Source: Myroides indicus
GTDB lineage: Bacteria > Bacteroidota > Bacteroidia > Flavobacteriales > Flavobacteriaceae
Length of the DNA: 49,966 nt
NCBI RefSeq assembly: GCF_004364575.1
Contig: NZ_SOAG01000024.1
Coordinates: forward strand, 1 to 49,966
Reading direction: 5' to 3'
Numbering within the stretch: position 1 is the stretch's first letter; every line of letters starts with the position of its first letter. Made by a program: the position numbers and the translations under genes. Shown in pieces: positions 23,964 to 32,098 of this stretch. The notes beneath the pieces are model-generated. The model searched no databases and had not been told where the DNA came from. It worked only from the letters and a program-made list of their open reading frames with translations.

Positions 23964-26711
23964 ATGAAATTAAGAATTTTATTTGTTCTACTTTTAATTA
24001 GTAACGGCTTATTTGCCGCTGACGGAATTATTAAAGGAAAACTAACAGACAGCCAAACCAACGAGCCTTTATCTTTTGCTTCGGTAATAATAAAAGGATC
24101 TACAATAGGCATAAATACTGACTTTGATGGAAATTATGAATTAGCCGTAAAAGCAGGAACACACACTTTTATATTTCAATACATAGGATACTTATCAATT
24201 GAAAAAACGGTTGAAATTAAATCAGGTCAAACACAAACGCTCAACATTACATTAGATTCAGACAGCGTGGAGTTAGAAGGCGTTATCGTGCAAGCAACTC
24301 GTTCCAGAGCAAAAGAATCTGCTCTATTGATGGAGCAACAAAAATCGATGGAAATAAAACAAAACATCGGAGCTCAGGAGCTTTCCCGAAAAGGAATCAG
24401 TGATGTAGCTGCTGCTGTTGTCAAAACGACAGGAGTATCTAAACAAGAAGGTTCGGGAACTATTTTTGTCCGGGGATTAGGCGATAGATACAACAGTACG
24501 CTGTTCAATGGACTGCCACTGTCTTCTGACGATCCTGAAAAGAAAAACATCAGCCTGGATATTTTTAGCACGGACATTGTAGAATACATCTCTATAGACA
24601 AAACATATTCCAGCAGAAATTACGGAGATTTTGCGGGAGGGAATATCGATATCATTTCTAAGAAATACAGTGGAGAAGGTTTTTTTGATTTAAGCATAGG
24701 CTCAAATATTAATACCAACGCTGTTAGTGAAAATCATTTCAGAGGGCTTTCAGATAGAAGTTTTTTTGGTTTTTCTAACACAAGTATTCCCCAAAATCCC
24801 CTAAATGGTTATAACTTCACAAATTCAACTCAAACCAAAATCAAAGATCCGTATGGAATGAGCGTTGGTTTTAATACTGGAAAATCGTTTTATTTTGGAG
24901 CTGAATCCGTTTTAAATCTATTTGCAACAGCCTCTTTTAGCAATAATTACAAATATAAAGAAGGGGTGTCCAGAAATGCACAAGCACAAAACTCATTTAC
25001 CAAAAATTTAAACTTGCAGTCTTTTGAATACAATACGAATGCAACGGGGATGTTTAACGCACATCTTGATATCAATCCAAATCACAACATCAAATACAAC
25101 TTTTTATTTATCAATGATTCGCAGGAAAAAAACGATGAATATTCTGGTTATATGAGAGACATTACTCAAGACGAAAACGACTTTACTTTTTTAAGGAGAC
25201 AAAATTACAGGCAAAATCGTTTGTTTGTAAACCAGTTATTAGGACAACACAGGCTTGATGAACAAATCGGATTAAATTGGGGGCTTGCTTATAACAACTC
25301 CTCTTCCCAAACTCCAGACAGACAGCAGTATACCCTTAATAAAATAAAAGGCGAAGATTTTTATAAGTTTTCCATCAATTCAAGGTCGGACAACAACCGT
25401 TATTTTGAAAATTTAAAAGAAAATGAAATAGCCGGTAATTTATCCGTTGATTATAAATTCGCTCAAAACGAAGAAAATCTATATGACGGAAAACTATCCA
25501 TTGGCTATAACGTCAGAAAAAAAGAACGCAAATTTAAAGCTACTCAGTTCTTGTTTCAGATCAACAGTGCTTATAATAACAACATAAAAGCAGATGAATT
25601 GGATAATTTCTTTAATCAAAATAATTTTGAAAAAGGCTATTTCGAAATCTACACTTTTAGAGGAGGTTTAACCACTCCAAATGCCTTAGACCCACAAATG
25701 TATGACGGAGATTTATTTATCAACGCAGGATTTGCTAACTTGGAATACAAATTATCCGAAAAGTTATCTGCCGTAGTTGGCGTTAGGTTTGAAGCACTTT
25801 CACAAAAGGTAACCTGGAAAACACAGCTTGACAACGAACAGACTACTGATGAATATACCAAAAATGCTTTTTTACCAAGCTTGTCTATTAAATACGAAAT
25901 AAACGATAAAAACAACCTTCGATTTGCAGCATCTAAAACATATACCCTGCCTCAATTTAAAGAAAGAGCACGTTTTATTTATGAAGACGTAACCGAAATA
26001 AAAGTTGGAAATCCGGATTTATATGCTTCTGACGATTATAACGCAGATTTAAAATGGGAATACTTTCCAACCAATGATGAACTAATCTCTATAACCGGAT
26101 TTGGAAAATACATCCAAAATCCGATTAACGAAATTGTGTTTGCCTCTTCTGCTAACGATATAACCTATGCCAATACCGGAGATTACGGATATGCTGCGGG
26201 AGTAGAAATTGAAGTGCGCAAAAACCTTTTCAGCTTTGACGATGTTGAAACTGATAAAATTACCGGAGGATTGAATGCGGCTTTCATGAAAACTTACCAA
26301 AAATTAGACAACGATAAAGTAAACAGAGAAAATCAATTTATTAATACTTTGTTTACCCACGATAACTCAAGTTTTACCGGAGCATCTGACTTCTTATTAA
26401 ACGCAGACATTTCCTATGTAAGAGAATGGGGAGATAAAAATGTATTAGCCACTTTATCGTATGCTCATTTTTCAGATAAACTATATTCTATCGGAACAGA
26501 AGAAAGCGGAAATTTAGTAGACAAAGCTTTTGGAATGTTAGATTTCACCTTTAAGATGAAATTCACAAAAAACTTTGGTATGAGCTTAAATGCCAGAAAC
26601 CTGTTAGATCCAAAGATAGAACGAAAACAAGAAAATCTCACACAGGATATTTTGGTTCAATCCTATAAATTAGGACGCAATTTTAGTTTAGGTTTTAACT
26701 ATTCCTTTTAA
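23964..26711 (+). CDS. TonB-dependent receptor with carboxypeptidase-regulatory-like N-domain
   Basis: 915 aa from the ATG at 23964, which gives a clean signal peptide (residues 1-19, ending LFA). Residues 22-105 form a CarboxypepD_reg-like beta-sandwich (GIIKGKLTDSQTNEPLSFAS), then the plug domain (about 115-240, with FVRGLGDRYNSTLFNGLPL), then the 22-strand barrel to a C-terminal aromatic (LGFNYSF). It imports a ligand across the outer membrane using TonB energy. No SusD-like partner follows, so it is not a typical polysaccharide locus; a lipoprotein gene follows instead. Divergent PhoB/PhoR-like genes hint at control by phosphate or another envelope signal. A strong terminator lies behind it. 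Confidence 0.9.
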   Translation: MKLRILFVLLLISNGLFAADGIIKGKLTDSQTNEPLSFASVIIKGSTIGINTDFDGNYELAVKAGTHTFIFQYIGYLSIEKTVEIKSGQTQTLNITLDSDSVELEGVIVQATRSRAKESALLMEQQKSMEIKQNIGAQELSRKGISDVAAAVVKTTGVSKQEGSGTIFVRGLGDRYNSTLFNGLPLSSDDPEKKNISLDIFSTDIVEYISIDKTYSSRNYGDFAGGNIDIISKKYSGEGFFDLSIGSNINTNAVSENHFRGLSDRSFFGFSNTSIPQNPLNGYNFTNSTQTKIKDPYGMSVGFNTGKSFYFGAESVLNLFATASFSNNYKYKEGVSRNAQAQNSFTKNLNLQSFEYNTNATGMFNAHLDINPNHNIKYNFLFINDSQEKNDEYSGYMRDITQDENDFTFLRRQNYRQNRLFVNQLLGQHRLDEQIGLNWGLAYNNSSSQTPDRQQYTLNKIKGEDFYKFSINSRSDNNRYFENLKENEIAGNLSVDYKFAQNEENLYDGKLSIGYNVRKKERKFKATQFLFQINSAYNNNIKADELDNFFNQNNFEKGYFEIYTFRGGLTTPNALDPQMYDGDLFINAGFANLEYKLSEKLSAVVGVRFEALSQKVTWKTQLDNEQTTDEYTKNAFLPSLSIKYEINDKNNLRFAASKTYTLPQFKERARFIYEDVTEIKVGNPDLYASDDYNADLKWEYFPTNDELISITGFGKYIQNPINEIVFASSANDITYANTGDYGYAAGVEIEVRKNLFSFDDVETDKITGGLNAAFMKTYQKLDNDKVNRENQFINTLFTHDNSSFTGASDFLLNADISYVREWGDKNVLATLSYAHFSDKLYSIGTEESGNLVDKAFGMLDFTFKMKFTKNFGMSLNARNLLDPKIERKQENLTQDILVQSYKLGRNFSLGFNYSF

Positions 26712-26731
26712 TTGCAATATTCTAACAAAAC

Positions 26732-26772
26732 AACAATCGCGGTGTTGGATAAAATCCAACACCGCGATTGTT
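26732..26772 (+). terminator. Rho-independent terminator after the TonB-dependent receptor
   Basis: A 19-bp perfect stem with an AAA loop (arms 26732-26750 and 26754-26772), running into TTTT. One of the strongest hairpins in the window. It isolates the receptor from the lipoprotein gene, which therefore needs its own promoter. Confidence 0.88.
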
Positions 26773-26911
26773 TTAAAACCTTCTTTACAATAGTAACATT
26801 TATTTAAAATTAAAAAAACCTTTTTTTAATCATTCAATCACAATCACTTAACTTCATTTAAAAACACTTATACCATCTTTGTACCAACAAAATTATAAAA
26901 CTATTTTATTT

Positions 26912-28090
26912 ATGAAACGATTATTTAGAACAGGGTTTTCAGTAGCATTAGCAACTTTATTTTTGGTTAGCTGCTCTAGTAGTGATGACAACTCTAATAA
27001 CGGCGGAAACGGTGGAGATGGTGGTAACAACGGAAATGAAACTGAATTAAAGGGAACTTATAAAAAAGGAGACAAATTAGTTTTAGATGGCAGCAAAACT
27101 TATAATTTAGTAGGTAAGTTGGTTATAGAAGACGGCGCAACTTTAACCATTCCTGCTGGAACTAAAATTATTGGAACAGGCGGAACATCTGCTTATATTG
27201 CAATTGGACAAGGGGGAAAAATATTTGTAGAAGGAACAAAAGACAATCCGGTTGTAATGACAGGATTAGAAAAAAAACGCGGAAGCTGGGGAGGTTTAGT
27301 ATTGTGCGGTAAAGCACCTATCAACAAAGGAACATCTGCAACGGCAGAAGTTTCGGACTTAACTTATGGAGGAGCTGATGCTGCTGACAACTCAGGATCT
27401 ATCCGTTATTTGAGAATTGAATATGCCGGGGCAAACTTTAACAGTGAAAAAGAGTTTAACGGTTTATCTTTCTTTGGAGTAGGTAGCGGGACTGTTGTTG
27501 AATACGTTCAGGCGCACGAAGGTTCTGACGATGGTTTTGAGTGGTTTGGAGGAACTGTAAATACTAAGTATTTAGTTTCTACCCATAACGACGATGATCA
27601 GTTTGACTGGACAGAAGGATGGACAGGAAACAATGAATTTTGGTATTCTAAACAATCCGGCACTCATGATAAGGGATTTGAGGCTGATAACAACTCTAAA
27701 AACAGAACAGCTACACCAATTGCCAATCCAACTATCAAAAACATAACTTTAGTTGCCGCATCTAAAGGAGAAGGAACTGCCTTAAAATTGAGAGAAGGAA
27801 CAAGAGGACAGTTTGAAAATCTTGTATTAGACGGATGGAAAACAGCCTTTGATGTAGAACATGACGAAACCATTAACAATGTAAACGACGGTTCTTTATT
27901 TGCTAAAAATGTTAAGTTCGTGGATATTACAACAAAATCAGTAGGACACTTAACAAATCCTAATGCTGAAAAAGATGAAAAAGGAGAAGAAGTAAATGTT
28001 AGCAGCGTGTTCCAGGAAGGAGATAACAACGGTGCGGGCAACGGTTCAGAAGCTCCTGAATGGACTAAAGGCTGGACAGTAGGTCTATAA
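26912..28090 (+). CDS. Beta-helix-like surface or periplasmic lipoprotein
   Basis: 392 aa from the ATG at 26912. Signal peptide with lipobox FLVSCSSSDD, then a Gly/Asn linker (about 30-52). The remainder is strand-rich with regular turns (VIEDGATLTIPAGTKIIG, then GGKIFVEGTKDNPVVMTG, GSIRYLRIEYAGANF), typical of a right-handed parallel beta-helix. It has the Asp-rich segment THNDDDQFDWTEGW. No catalytic site is evident to me. It sits between a TonB-dependent receptor and a small T9SS cargo. It might bind the receptor's ligand at the cell surface; this is inference from position only. Confidence 0.75.
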   Translation: MKRLFRTGFSVALATLFLVSCSSSDDNSNNGGNGGDGGNNGNETELKGTYKKGDKLVLDGSKTYNLVGKLVIEDGATLTIPAGTKIIGTGGTSAYIAIGQGGKIFVEGTKDNPVVMTGLEKKRGSWGGLVLCGKAPINKGTSATAEVSDLTYGGADAADNSGSIRYLRIEYAGANFNSEKEFNGLSFFGVGSGTVVEYVQAHEGSDDGFEWFGGTVNTKYLVSTHNDDDQFDWTEGWTGNNEFWYSKQSGTHDKGFEADNNSKNRTATPIANPTIKNITLVAASKGEGTALKLREGTRGQFENLVLDGWKTAFDVEHDETINNVNDGSLFAKNVKFVDITTKSVGHLTNPNAEKDEKGEEVNVSSVFQEGDNNGAGNGSEAPEWTKGWTVGL

Positions 28091-28120
28091 TCTACGGTCG
28101 ATTTTTTGCGAATACATATA

Positions 28121-28158
28121 AAAATGTTTATCCGTCTCGGATAAACATTTTTTTTATT
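28121..28158 (+). terminator. Rho-independent terminator after the lipoprotein gene
   Basis: A 14-bp stem (AAAATGTTTATCCG and its complement) with a TCT loop, followed by a run of T. Confidence 0.85.
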
Positions 28159-28198
28159 TATATCTTTTTAGTATCTTTATCTCGTTCAAATTAAGTAG

Positions 28199-28549
28199 AT
28201 GACAAAAAAGTACCTATATTCCTTTTTATTATTCATTGTAATCGGTTTTGCATACGCACAAAATAACCCTGCACAGCAACAGCCCAATGAAGCTAAATAT
28301 TCTTCGCAGAGTATTGACGGCTTATCTATTTATCCGAATCCGGCAATGGTAAATGGGAAAATCTATATAGAAAGTACAAAAAATGACGCTAAATATATTG
28401 AGTTATATAACGTAGTAGGTAAAAAAATATTTTCTACTACTATAAATTCAAAAGAGCTTTTATTGCCTAACAGTGTAAATGCGGGAATTTATATTATAAA
28501 AATAAAAGAAGGAACCGCTTCATCTACCCGAAAAATAGTAATCAAATAA
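28199..28549 (+). CDS. Very small T9SS type A sorting-domain protein
   Basis: 116 aa. Signal peptide (about 1-20, ending FAYA), a short Gln/Asn-rich linker (21-42), then a T9SS C-terminal sorting domain from about 43 to the end: LSIYPNPAMVNGKIYI, IELYNVVGKKIFS, LPNSVNAGIYIIKIKEG, and the terminal RKIVIK. There is almost no cargo between signal and sorting domain. It should cross the outer membrane by the type IX system. It may be a minimal cell-surface protein or a remnant of a longer cargo. The promoter is not clear. Confidence 0.85.
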   Translation: MTKKYLYSFLLFIVIGFAYAQNNPAQQQPNEAKYSSQSIDGLSIYPNPAMVNGKIYIESTKNDAKYIELYNVVGKKIFSTTINSKELLLPNSVNAGIYIIKIKEGTASSTRKIVIK

Positions 28550-28581
28550 AAAGTTAGTTATTCATAATTTAAATAGAAGAG

Positions 28582-28607
28582 AGCACCATGTAATTGGTGC
28601 TTTTTTT
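28582..28607 (+). terminator. Rho-independent terminator after the small T9SS protein
   Basis: A 7-bp stem AGCACCA/TGGTGCT with a 6-base loop, followed by TTTTTTT. Confidence 0.75.
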
Positions 28608-28612
28608 ATTGC

Positions 28613-28620
28613 TATTTTTG
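28613..28620 (+). promoter_or_regulatory. Promoter -7 element (TATTTTTG) for the acyltransferase gene
   Basis: Exact TAnnTTTG match, 17 bases upstream of the GTG start at 28638 and just behind the terminator of the gene before. Confidence 0.4.
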
Positions 28621-28637
28621 TATTAAATATTTGTAGC

Positions 28638-29618
28638 GTGTTTAAACCAGAAGACATTATTCAAATCCAATCGCCTAAAGAATTTCACAAACTGTGTATG
28701 AAAGTGTTTCGCTTCCAATACGAAAATAATCGCGTATATAAGCAGTTTTGCGATTTACTAAATAAAACGCCTACACAAGTAAACACCTTAGAGGATATTC
28801 CCTTTTTACCTATCGAATTTTTTAAAATCAAATCTGTTTTAAGTTCTTCTGATGTTGTCCAAACCACTTTTACCAGCAGTGGTACAACAAACTCCATTAC
28901 AAGTAGGCATCACGTCACAGATTTACTTTTTTATGAAGCAAGCTTCAGAAAGGGGTTTTCTCATTTTTATGGCAATATTGAAGATTATGTTGTCCTCGCT
29001 TTATTGCCTTCATATCTTGAAAGAGAAGGCTCTTCACTTATTTATATGGTTGATGATTTTATAAAATCATCAACGCATCGCGAAAGCGGATTTTACCTGC
29101 ACAATTACAAAGAGCTCGCACAAAATTTAACCCGGCTCGATCAGGAAGGAAAAAACATTTTGCTTATAGGAGTGACTTATGCATTATTAGATCTTATAGA
29201 ATTACAATCTTTTGATCTCAAAAATACTATTGTTATGGAAACCGGAGGTATGAAAGGCAAACGTAAGGAAATGATCAGAGAAGAGCTCCATCAGATTTTA
29301 TGTAATGGCTTTGGCGTATCAAAAATTCATTCTGAATACGGTATGACCGAGCTTTTATCGCAAGGTTATTCTCTGGGGGACGGCATTTTTGAATGTCCGC
29401 CGTGGATGGACATACTCATCCGAGACACAGAAGATTCATTAAGCTACATACAAAACGGGAAAACCGGAGGAGTAAATGTAATAGACTTAGCCAATATTAA
29501 TTCTTGCTCTTTTATAGCCACACAGGATTTAGGCAAAAAATATGACAATTACTCTTTTGAGATATTGGGCAGATTTGACAACTCGGATATCAGGGGATGT
29601 AACTTGATGGTCATATAA
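28638..29618 (+). CDS. LuxE/PaaK-like acyl-protein synthetase or acyltransferase
   Basis: 326 aa, GTG start; no in-frame ATG gives a better N-terminus. It belongs to the LuxE-like branch of the adenylate-forming superfamily, seen in FTSSGTTNSITSRHHV (phosphate-binding loop), METGGMKGKRKEM, and SEYGMTELLSQGYS, followed by the short C-terminal segment with DLGKKY and GRFDNSDIRGCN. LuxE proteins activate a fatty acid and hold it as a thioester. No LuxC/LuxD partners are nearby, so the acceptor is unknown. Free-standing versions like this one may feed acyl groups into cell-envelope or secondary metabolites. Confidence 0.75.
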   Translation: MFKPEDIIQIQSPKEFHKLCMKVFRFQYENNRVYKQFCDLLNKTPTQVNTLEDIPFLPIEFFKIKSVLSSSDVVQTTFTSSGTTNSITSRHHVTDLLFYEASFRKGFSHFYGNIEDYVVLALLPSYLEREGSSLIYMVDDFIKSSTHRESGFYLHNYKELAQNLTRLDQEGKNILLIGVTYALLDLIELQSFDLKNTIVMETGGMKGKRKEMIREELHQILCNGFGVSKIHSEYGMTELLSQGYSLGDGIFECPPWMDILIRDTEDSLSYIQNGKTGGVNVIDLANINSCSFIATQDLGKKYDNYSFEILGRFDNSDIRGCNLMVI

Positions 29619-29632
29619 ATATTCAAAAAATA

Positions 29633-29652
29633 AGCCGCTTGAAAAAGCGGCT
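29633..29652. terminator. Bidirectional hairpin between acyltransferase gene and gldC
   Basis: An 8-bp GC-rich stem AGCCGCTT/AAGCGGCT with a GAAA loop. A-rich and T-rich flanks let it serve both convergent genes. Confidence 0.7.
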
Positions 29653-29663
29653 ATTATTCAATT

Positions 29664-30002
29664 TTACTTCTGTACCAATTCCATCTTTTCTGCAAAATAA
29701 TCGCAAAAATCTCGCATAGTGGCAGCCATTTTATCGTCTTCCGTTGCCAGTTCAAAAGTATCTGCCATGGCAACTAAAGTTTGGTGAAAAAACTTTTTCA
29801 TCTCATCAACCGGCATATCTTTCGTCCATAAATCGATACGCAGCGTCTCTTGAACTTTATGATCCCAGATAGACAATAGCATTGCCTTAGACACTGCTCT
29901 TTCTACTCCTCCGTCTTTTGCTGTCCAATACAAACTTTCAGGCACCTTATTTTCATCCAGCTCAACTCTTATCTTAATATCCGAAACGTGTTTTTTACTC
30001 AT
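29664..30002 (-). CDS. gldC: Gliding motility protein GldC
   Basis: 112 aa, the normal length for GldC, a small cytoplasmic protein that supports gliding in Flavobacterium johnsoniae. Recognisable segments: IKIRVELDENKVPESLYW, AMLLSIWDHKVQETLRIDLW, and MRDFCDYFAEKMELV. It starts 3 bases after the stop of gldB and the pair is divergent from nadE, the same gene arrangement reported for F. johnsoniae. In that organism loss of GldC only lowers gliding, and GldC is thought to work with GldB. Confidence 0.93.
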   Translation of the reverse strand: MSKKHVSDIKIRVELDENKVPESLYWTAKDGGVERAVSKAMLLSIWDHKVQETLRIDLWTKDMPVDEMKKFFHQTLVAMADTFELATEDDKMAATMRDFCDYFAEKMELVQK

Positions 30003-30005
30003 TTT

Positions 30006-30995
30006 CTACTTTCTTGGTTTATATTTTGACTGTTCAAAAAGCTCTTTAGCCTCTTTTTCAAAAAGCTCCTGCAAAGTTACATTATTATTTTTCATAAAAG
30101 AGCGAACAATTTGCCACCCGATCCATGCCCCTGTTCTTCCCGGAGATTCGCTGTCGATTTCAAGATAAAATTTAGAAAAGGGAGCAGGTTCCAAAAAACG
30201 AGTATTTAGTTTATTATCTGTATCAAAAAGCGACTTATTATCAATAAAATAACGCCACATTTGAGCTTCATTACTATAGCACCAATCTAACTGTTCCTCT
30301 GTATATCCCATAATATCTTCTTCTTTAACCAAAGGCAGCAGTGTTTCTTTGGCATAGAGCAATTTTCCCTGTTGAATCATCCCTCCCAAAAAAGTGCGGT
30401 CGGCGGAAGGACGTATTTTCTGAAGTAAAAAACTCTCCGCCAGATTCGGCAAAATTTGATCTGAATCAAATGTTCCTCTAAGATAATCAGGAAATCCTTT
30501 ATAAAACCGATGATCTCTCCCTAAATAGGTATCCAGGCTAATAATCGCTAAGGTGTCCGCATAAATTGCTTTTGCCGAGACATCAACTTCTGAGATAACA
30601 GTAATTACTTTTTTATTTTCCGTTTCTTCCGGATAATAATATTTTACATGCTTAAAAAATTGTTCTAAATCATTCGACAACGATCCCAGATCGCTATATT
30701 TTTTTTGAACCTCATCATACAACTCTGCAAAAAGTGTATCGTTCTTTTTTTGCAGCCAGACTTCATCTGCAATATTTTTAGGGAATAAATAGGGATATTT
30801 CTGTCTAATGCTCGGCAAATCACTATCAGCAGCTTCATAAAACTCTTTATCAAACCGCAAAATTTCTATCTGAACAGGAACTTGCGACACTTGCTTTTCA
30901 ATTTCACTTCTTTTTTGCCCGCAACCTGATAAAAAAAGCCCTGACAAGCAAACTAACACTAAAAATAATTTAGTATTTTTGAATAAACACTCCAT
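30006..30995 (-). CDS. gldB: Gliding motility lipoprotein GldB
   Basis: 329 aa from the ATG at 30995. Lipoprotein signal with lipobox FLSGC (C25). The mature part includes EILRFDKEFYEA, YPYLFPKNIADEVW, SLDTYLGRDHRFYKGFPDY, and the C-terminal PGRTGAWIGWQIVRSFMK, all typical of GldB, which is required for gliding. An upstream in-frame TTG (31046) would lie beyond the TATCTTTG promoter element at 31025-31032 and is rejected. The intergenic space with nadE is only 68 bases, so divergent promoters overlap. Confidence 0.93.
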   Translation of the reverse strand: MECLFKNTKLFLVLVCLSGLFLSGCGQKRSEIEKQVSQVPVQIEILRFDKEFYEAADSDLPSIRQKYPYLFPKNIADEVWLQKKNDTLFAELYDEVQKKYSDLGSLSNDLEQFFKHVKYYYPEETENKKVITVISEVDVSAKAIYADTLAIISLDTYLGRDHRFYKGFPDYLRGTFDSDQILPNLAESFLLQKIRPSADRTFLGGMIQQGKLLYAKETLLPLVKEEDIMGYTEEQLDWCYSNEAQMWRYFIDNKSLFDTDNKLNTRFLEPAPFSKFYLEIDSESPGRTGAWIGWQIVRSFMKNNNVTLQELFEKEAKELFEQSKYKPRK

Positions 30996-31024
30996 AATTA
31001 TAATTTTGTTTTTTGAGGTAACTG

Positions 31025-31032
31025 CAAAGATA
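31025..31032 (-). promoter_or_regulatory. Promoter -7 element (TATCTTTG) for gldBC
   Basis: Exact TAnnTTTG match on the minus strand, 30 bases before the gldB ATG. The -33 TTG is not clear. Confidence 0.5.
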
Positions 31033-31063
31033 AAAAGATAGAGCAATTTAATAAATTTTCACG

Positions 31064-31867
31064 ATGCAAAACAGCATATTTAAAACAGCAGAAGTAACCG
31101 ATTATATTGTTCAATGGCTGAAAGACTACGCCTTAACCTCTGGAGTTAAGGGCTATGTCATCGGTATTTCGGGCGGTATAGATTCTGCCGTAACATCTGT
31201 TTTGTGCGCCCAAACCGGACTACCTGTTTTGTGTGTAGAAATGCCTATCCATCAAGCACCGAGCCATGTTTCAAGAGCAAAAGAACACATTGCTTTCCTT
31301 CAAAATAAATTTTCTAATGTACAAGCCGTTGAAGCAGATCTGACCCCTGCTTTTGAAACGTTTAAAAACGCTGTACCTCCATCAGATAACGAAAATCTTC
31401 TCAACCTGACGCTTGCTAATACCCGGGCAAGGCTGCGCATGACTGCCTTATACTATTTTGCTGGTTTACATCAAAGCTTAGTAGCTGGAACGGGTAATAA
31501 AATTGAGGATTTTGGCGTAGGTTTTTTTACCAAATACGGTGATGGCGGCGTAGATGTAAGTCCGATTGCTGATTTGATGAAATCCGAAGTAAAGGCAATA
31601 GGCAAATATTTACAGATTCCGACAAGTATTATTCAGGCTAAGCCAACGGACGGACTTTTTGGTGACGACCGCTCGGACGAAGATCAATTAGGTGCCAATT
31701 ACGACGAACTGGAGGAAGCTATGCTTGCGTTTGAAAATGGTATTCAGGCAACAAACTTAACCGGAAGAAAAAGAGAGGTTTTTGATATTTTTTGCCGGTT
31801 AAACCGCATCAATCAACACAAAATAAACCCTATACCCGTTTGTAAAATTCCAAAAGAACTAAAATAA
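31064..31867 (+). CDS. nadE: NAD synthetase, ammonia-dependent type
   Basis: 267 aa, the size of single-domain NadE. The PP-loop ATP pyrophosphatase motif is GISGGIDSAVTSVLC (about 33-47). The deamido-NAD part includes NTRARLRMTALYYFAG and GTGNKIEDFGVGFFTKYGDGGVD, then KPTDGLFGDDRSDEDQLGA. It amidates nicotinate adenine dinucleotide to NAD with ammonia. Its last 17 codons (31813-31867) are repeated at 33537-33591 with only synonymous differences, so the present 3' end may have been replaced when the region behind it was acquired. A weak hairpin (31868-31896) followed by a T-rich stretch may end the transcript. Confidence 0.93.
   Translation: MQNSIFKTAEVTDYIVQWLKDYALTSGVKGYVIGISGGIDSAVTSVLCAQTGLPVLCVEMPIHQAPSHVSRAKEHIAFLQNKFSNVQAVEADLTPAFETFKNAVPPSDNENLLNLTLANTRARLRMTALYYFAGLHQSLVAGTGNKIEDFGVGFFTKYGDGGVDVSPIADLMKSEVKAIGKYLQIPTSIIQAKPTDGLFGDDRSDEDQLGANYDELEEAMLAFENGIQATNLTGRKREVFDIFCRLNRINQHKINPIPVCKIPKELK
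31813..31867 (+). repeat. 55-bp direct repeat, left copy (3' end of nadE)
   Basis: Covers the last 17 codons and stop of nadE. The right copy is at 33537-33591. The first 24 bases are identical and the remaining 31 differ at five positions, all synonymous. The repeats bracket the lipoprotein/54-aa membrane protein cassette and the 20-bp repeats. Confidence 0.9.
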
Positions 31868-31925
31868 AAACAAGCCCTATATAATAGAACTTGTTTCTTT
31901 TATTTCTTGTTTTTATACAAAGAAT

Positions 31926-32090
31926 TTAATTAAGCACTTTCTTACCAAAAGTTATTAACGCTAAAATACAAAAACATAATACATAATGATAATACTTTGT
32001 TTCTATATTCAAAAGAATACTTAAACCGTATATAGCCATGCATGACAAGAACACACCTATAATAAAATATATTATTTTTTTACTTCCCAT
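31926..32090 (-). CDS. 54-aa two-helix membrane protein, possible partner of the lipoprotein
   Basis: The ATG at 32090 opens a 55-codon frame (with stop). The product begins MGSKKIIYFIIGVFLSCMAI and has two predicted transmembrane helices, about 6-26 and 34-48, with a short NIETKYYHY loop between, and a basic C-terminus (GKKVLN). It starts 8 bases after the stop of the lipoprotein gene and reads the same way, so the two are very probably co-transcribed. Small two-helix proteins directly behind secreted toxins are often immunity proteins; that role is inference only. I recognise no family. Confidence 0.6.
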   Translation of the reverse strand: MGSKKIIYFIIGVFLSCMAIYGLSILLNIETKYYHYVLCFCILALITFGKKVLN

Positions 32091-32098
32091 AAATTACT

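Noticed and set aside
28638..29618. Bioluminescence locus
   Set aside because: Only a LuxE-like protein is present; no luxAB, luxC or luxD genes lie nearby.
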